The position numbers and the translations under genes are program-made. The notes beneath the pieces are model-generated. The model ran no database searches, was not told where the DNA came from, and saw only the letters and a program-made list of their open reading frames with translations. From assembly GCA_048013815.1 (NCBI GenBank), contig CM106586.1:14012001-14076000 (forward strand): a DNA stretch of 64,000 bases, in the 5' to 3' direction. This document shows positions 60,645 through 64,000 of this stretch, piece by piece. The number at the start of each line of letters is the position of its first letter. Positions within the stretch are counted from its first letter, which is position 1. This stretch comes from Setoptus koraiensis. Taxonomy: Eukaryota > Arthropoda.

Positions 60645-61609
60645 CGAGACGGCCCACCGGCGGCGGCCGGCAACGAGCGGCGGCGACGGGCGACCGGCCG
60701 CGACAACGGTAAACATGCGGCCGGGCATGATGATTCAATGATGGCGCTTTTATTCCATTGTCATAATAATAATAAATGGGCATTATATTACTGGTGGTCA
60801 GTGTGCGCGTCACGGACAACGTCATTACCATCGCACGACACACAAACAACTGAAGCGGCGACCGGATCAACTGCGGCCAACCGGCCCGACGGCAACATTA
60901 CATTAACGGCAACAACGACGGCAGCGGCAACGACAACAACGACAGCAACATCGTGAACGGCGACGCGCACTTGATAAGCCGGCGACGATAACGACAACAA
61001 CAACAACAGCAACAACAATAGTATCAAAGAGAGCGACATTTTTTGTGCTCATTATCATGGCCATGAGTCACACCAGCAAACACAACCATTAGGCCCGCTG
61101 TCGGCGATGCGTGGTCGCCGTGGGCGGCGTCGCCCGCTCTCGGGCGGACACGGCGCACCGCGCCGCACGCAAATCGCCGCTCGTCTGTGGCCGCGCAAAT
61201 CTCACCGTCCGGCCGGCCCGACGGTGTGCAGGCCCGGAAGCGGACCGGCGGCGCGTACCTGTGCCGGCGCGCCGAGTGGCCCGACGACAGCCCCAATGCG
61301 CAATATGCATGCTGTATAGCGCTGTGCATTAAATATTGTGTGCCATATATTATGTAATGCGTATTATGCTCGCGGTATCGGCCGGCGTCGACGGTTGGCG
61401 TGGGCGCCCGCTGAGATTGGGCCATTATTGGCGGCCCTTTAATGGTGTGCCGTAGACAAACGCAAGCGGCGCAATCATACAAACCATCAATTATCAATCG
61501 ATTAATTTCGCCAACAATGATGGAAGAGCCAAGACCGCGCTCCTGCGGCCGCCCGATCGGCGTTGCGCGCCCGCTCGGCTTGCGCCCGGCCGACCGGCCG
61601 GGCGAGCGC

Positions 61610-61680
61610 AAATTTGCGGAGCGGGCACAAGTTTGCGGAGCGGGCACAAGTTTGCGGAGCGGGCGCAAGCTTGCCGGGCC
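61610..61680. repeat. 19-bp tandem repeat, about 3.5 copies
   Basis: The unit TTTGCGGAGCGGGCACAAG is repeated, the last copy with CGCAAG. Confidence 0.85.
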
Positions 61681-62849
61681 AGCACAAGAGCGGAGGCCAC
61701 AAGAGCGTGGCGAATGGCGCAAGTTGCCGTCGGCCCGATGGCGGCTCGGTGGCCGCTCGCGAAGCTCGCTTGCTCGCGGGCATGCCCGTCGCCGGTGTGT
61801 GCCGATGGGCGCATACGCATATCGCCAATCGCAACGTATACCGGCGGCGATCATTAATTGACGGCGGCCCGACGCTGATGGCAAGGCGCCGACGCCGGGC
61901 CGGCAGGCGAGCGGTGGCGGGCGCCGTTTCGAGCGGCGAGCGAGAAAAATAAAAACAAGTGACACTTGACTTAATTTCATATTGGCCGGTTTAATGTAGC
62001 ACTTTGTTGGCGCTCGCTGATTGGCCGAGTGGCGCCACTTGCGCCGGGCCGTCGCCCGAAATTGGAACTGGTTTGTGTCACCCGGCTTGCGGGCCGGCGG
62101 CCGGCCGAGCGAGCCGGCCGAGGGGGCAAGCGGCCAGAGTTAATGGTTGAGAACAGGCTCCACGGCAATAATAATAATAATAATAATCATTGTGTGTGAT
62201 GGCGGTCTTAGCAGCGCTAATGCAGTGCGCACTTTGAGCGTCAGTCAAACAAGTCGGATGTTCACGATCGGGCCGGCGTCTAATTAAATGAGTTTCCATC
62301 TCGCTCGCCGCCAGTCCCGGTGGCTGCCAGTCTCAGTGGCTGCGAGTGCCAGTGGCTGCGAGTCTCAGCGCGAATCGCACTGCGAATCTCGCTCGATTCG
62401 CAGCTCGGCGCGAAGCTCGCCGCCGAGCTCGCCGCCAAGTTCGCTCGCTGGAGCTGCGTTCGGCCGCGCTGGGCCGGCTCCATTAACGAACGGAGCTCGG
62501 GAGCAAGTTACAATTGCAAGTGAGCAGCTTCTGGCGCCGCTTGTGCCCGCCGAGCAACTGGAACAAAAGTGTGCGCCAACTCATCATGTGATTATGCGAT
62601 CATGATACGCCGATACCGAGACCATGATGCGCAAAATTAATCATTTTCAATTATGTAATCTCGTTTGAGCGAATGAGTTGCGTTATGAATCATCTGCATA
62701 CTGGTACAGACAAACGCCAACGGTAACAGAGTATCGTGTGATGCAAGTTTGTTGCGCTGCCGGCCGAGACGCGACACGACGCCCTCAGCTTGAGTCGGAT
62801 CGAGCGGCCACTCATCATGTGACACTCTCATTTTGATTGCGCCCCGGCA

Positions 62850-62910
62850 CTGCGTCCGTCCGTCGCGTCCGTCCGTCGCGTCCGTCCGTCGCGTCCGTCC
62901 GTCGCGTCCG
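62850..62910. repeat. 13-bp tandem repeat GTCCGTCCGTCGC, about four copies
   Basis: The array begins within GCGTCCGTCC and ends at CGTCGGCGCG. Confidence 0.9.
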
Positions 62911-63347
62911 TCGGCGCGGGCCGGTGGTCGGTGTGGCGCCGGCTCGACTGGCGCTCGCAGCGGCCGGCGGTCGGAGCGCAGTCTCGCCAAATAGTTCAAC
63001 ATGTATGTGTGTAATTGTGTAAACAGCGATGCGGTGAAAGGTCGCGATTAATCATCGTTGATTCTTGTCACATCGCACGCCATTTGATGACTCTAACAAC
63101 ATTGATTGCCGCTCCTTCGCCCGCTCCTTTGTCGCCCTCCGCCTGCCCGCTCGCCCGTTCGTATGCCGGCCGGCCGGCCATCGTGTCTCACCGTGACATG
63201 CCATTGCGTCATTGCTGTGCCGCGCCGCTATCGAGCACTGCAAATCAGCTGACCACCGGGCCGACGCCAATTGCGTAACTGTAATTGTGAGTGCCGGTTG
63301 CACGTGAACTACATTTGTGTTGTTACGTTGTACCGTTTCACTGTTGC

Positions 63348-63425
63348 AATTCTCGGCGCTTCTCGGCGCTTCTCGGCGCTTCTCGGCGCTTCTCGGCGGC
63401 TCTCGGCGGCTCTCGGCGGTTCTGT
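63348..63425. repeat. 10-bp tandem repeat TTCTCGGCGC, about seven copies
   Basis: Four near-identical units pass into GGCTCTCGGC variants. All frames are open and Arg/Ser/Ala-rich. Confidence 0.9.
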
Positions 63426-64000
63426 GCGATTCTCTGGGCGATTCTCGCTGCGAACGCCGGCGCATTCGCAAGCCGAAACGGCGGCACAACGAGCGAATAA
63501 ATCAGCGTGGAATCTTCTCTCGCCGCTGGCCGTCCATCTATCATTCATCATTCTAAACGTTCTTATTTCGTGCCAGCGTAAGTGCGTTCTTTCGGCCTTC
63601 TCTGGGCCTTCGCTCGGCGTTCTCGCGCCGCTCGTCCGCTCGTTGGCCCGACTCTTTGCGTGTAAGCGCCAAATTAACAACGCGCCGCGAACGCACAGTG
63701 ACAAATAGGTGCCCAGTTTGTGTGTGTTTTAGTAGTTAGCGAGCAAACAACTCGTGTGATTGGCAACGCGCAAACACGCTCATGTTGCATTATCCATCAT
63801 TATTGCCACTCGGGTCCGCTAACTAACAGCCGCCGTCCGCCGCTTGTTCGGGCACCGGCTCGCCGCTGCAAACGGAAGTCGCGCGCCGCCCGGCCGGCCG
63901 GGCCAGCCCGACGCCAGAGCGCATACGTGGTTCCGTTTGGGCAATTGCAGCCCCGTTGGCAGCAGCGCCCGCCAGCGATAGCCGCTCGCTGCCGGATACA

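Larger units (their letters stand above)
46336..64000 (-). other. GC-rich non-coding DNA, probably upstream intron, second part
   Basis: No exon, RNA gene or transposon protein is recognised. The region is dominated by degenerate CAA/CAG/CGA triplet tracts (48595-48700, 49520-49720, 50455-50590, 53142-53225, 56025-56150 and others), a 27-bp minisatellite (49915-50022), a 16-bp minisatellite (58868-58963) and a dense run of hairpins between 50894 and 60644. Open frames of up to about 300-360 codons (47966-48865 minus, 49009-50091 plus) are low-complexity and match nothing I know. Confidence 0.5.

Noticed and set aside
61024-61980. Open frame of 318 codons on the minus strand
   Set aside because: It lacks any known motif, other frames are open too, and it crosses a 19-bp tandem repeat. 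A CAG|GTAC donor-like site at 61257 has no convincing exon.
7189-63425. CRISPR array
   Set aside because: The repeats are contiguous tandem units without unique spacers, and the DNA is eukaryotic.
5762-64000. Transposable elements in the intronic DNA
   Set aside because: No reverse transcriptase, transposase or integrase motifs in any frame, and no long terminal repeats. The inverted repeats are short and mutually unrelated.

Overview
The window is animal (eukaryotic) DNA with very low gene density. An arthropod is the most economical guess, because of the long introns, abundant CA/TG microsatellites, CAA/CAG triplet tracts and a glutamine/asparagine/serine-rich transcription factor. I cannot place it more precisely. 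Nothing prokaryotic, viral or transposon-coded is recognisable.

The only gene I can support lies on the minus strand and belongs to the GLUT4 enhancer factor / ZNF395 / ZNF704 / SLC2A4RG family (insect Glut4EF). Its 3' coding exon (2482-5761) holds the family's acidic DEDFYY motif, about 1,050 residues of low-complexity sequence and, at the extreme C terminus, a C-clamp. About 20 kb upstream, at 25798-25889, a 92-nt exon encodes the family's single C2H2 zinc finger. The two exons join in frame through consensus splice sites (phase 2). A third, less certain exon at 32543-32641 has phase-0 ends that fit the zinc-finger exon. The family's conserved N-terminal regions were not found, so the start of the gene probably lies beyond 64000 or in unrecognised exons.

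Layout: 1-2481 is AT-rich 3' UTR or flank with many CA/TG microsatellites. 2482-5761 is the C-terminal coding exon. 5762-25797 is a 20-kb GC-rich intron. 25798-25889 is the zinc-finger exon. 25890-64000 is further intronic or upstream DNA with one candidate exon. This DNA is GC-rich, full of GGGCCC, GGCGCC and GGCCGGCC words, minisatellites and degenerate triplet tracts. Long open frames in it are mostly by-products of base composition, often open in several frames at once.

The most unusual property is the number of short perfect or near-perfect inverted repeats. I found about 28 by eye, including perfect 36-bp and 32-bp palindromes and a hairpin with 23-bp perfect arms. They are unrelated in sequence to one another. 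One of them encloses the splice donor of the candidate exon.
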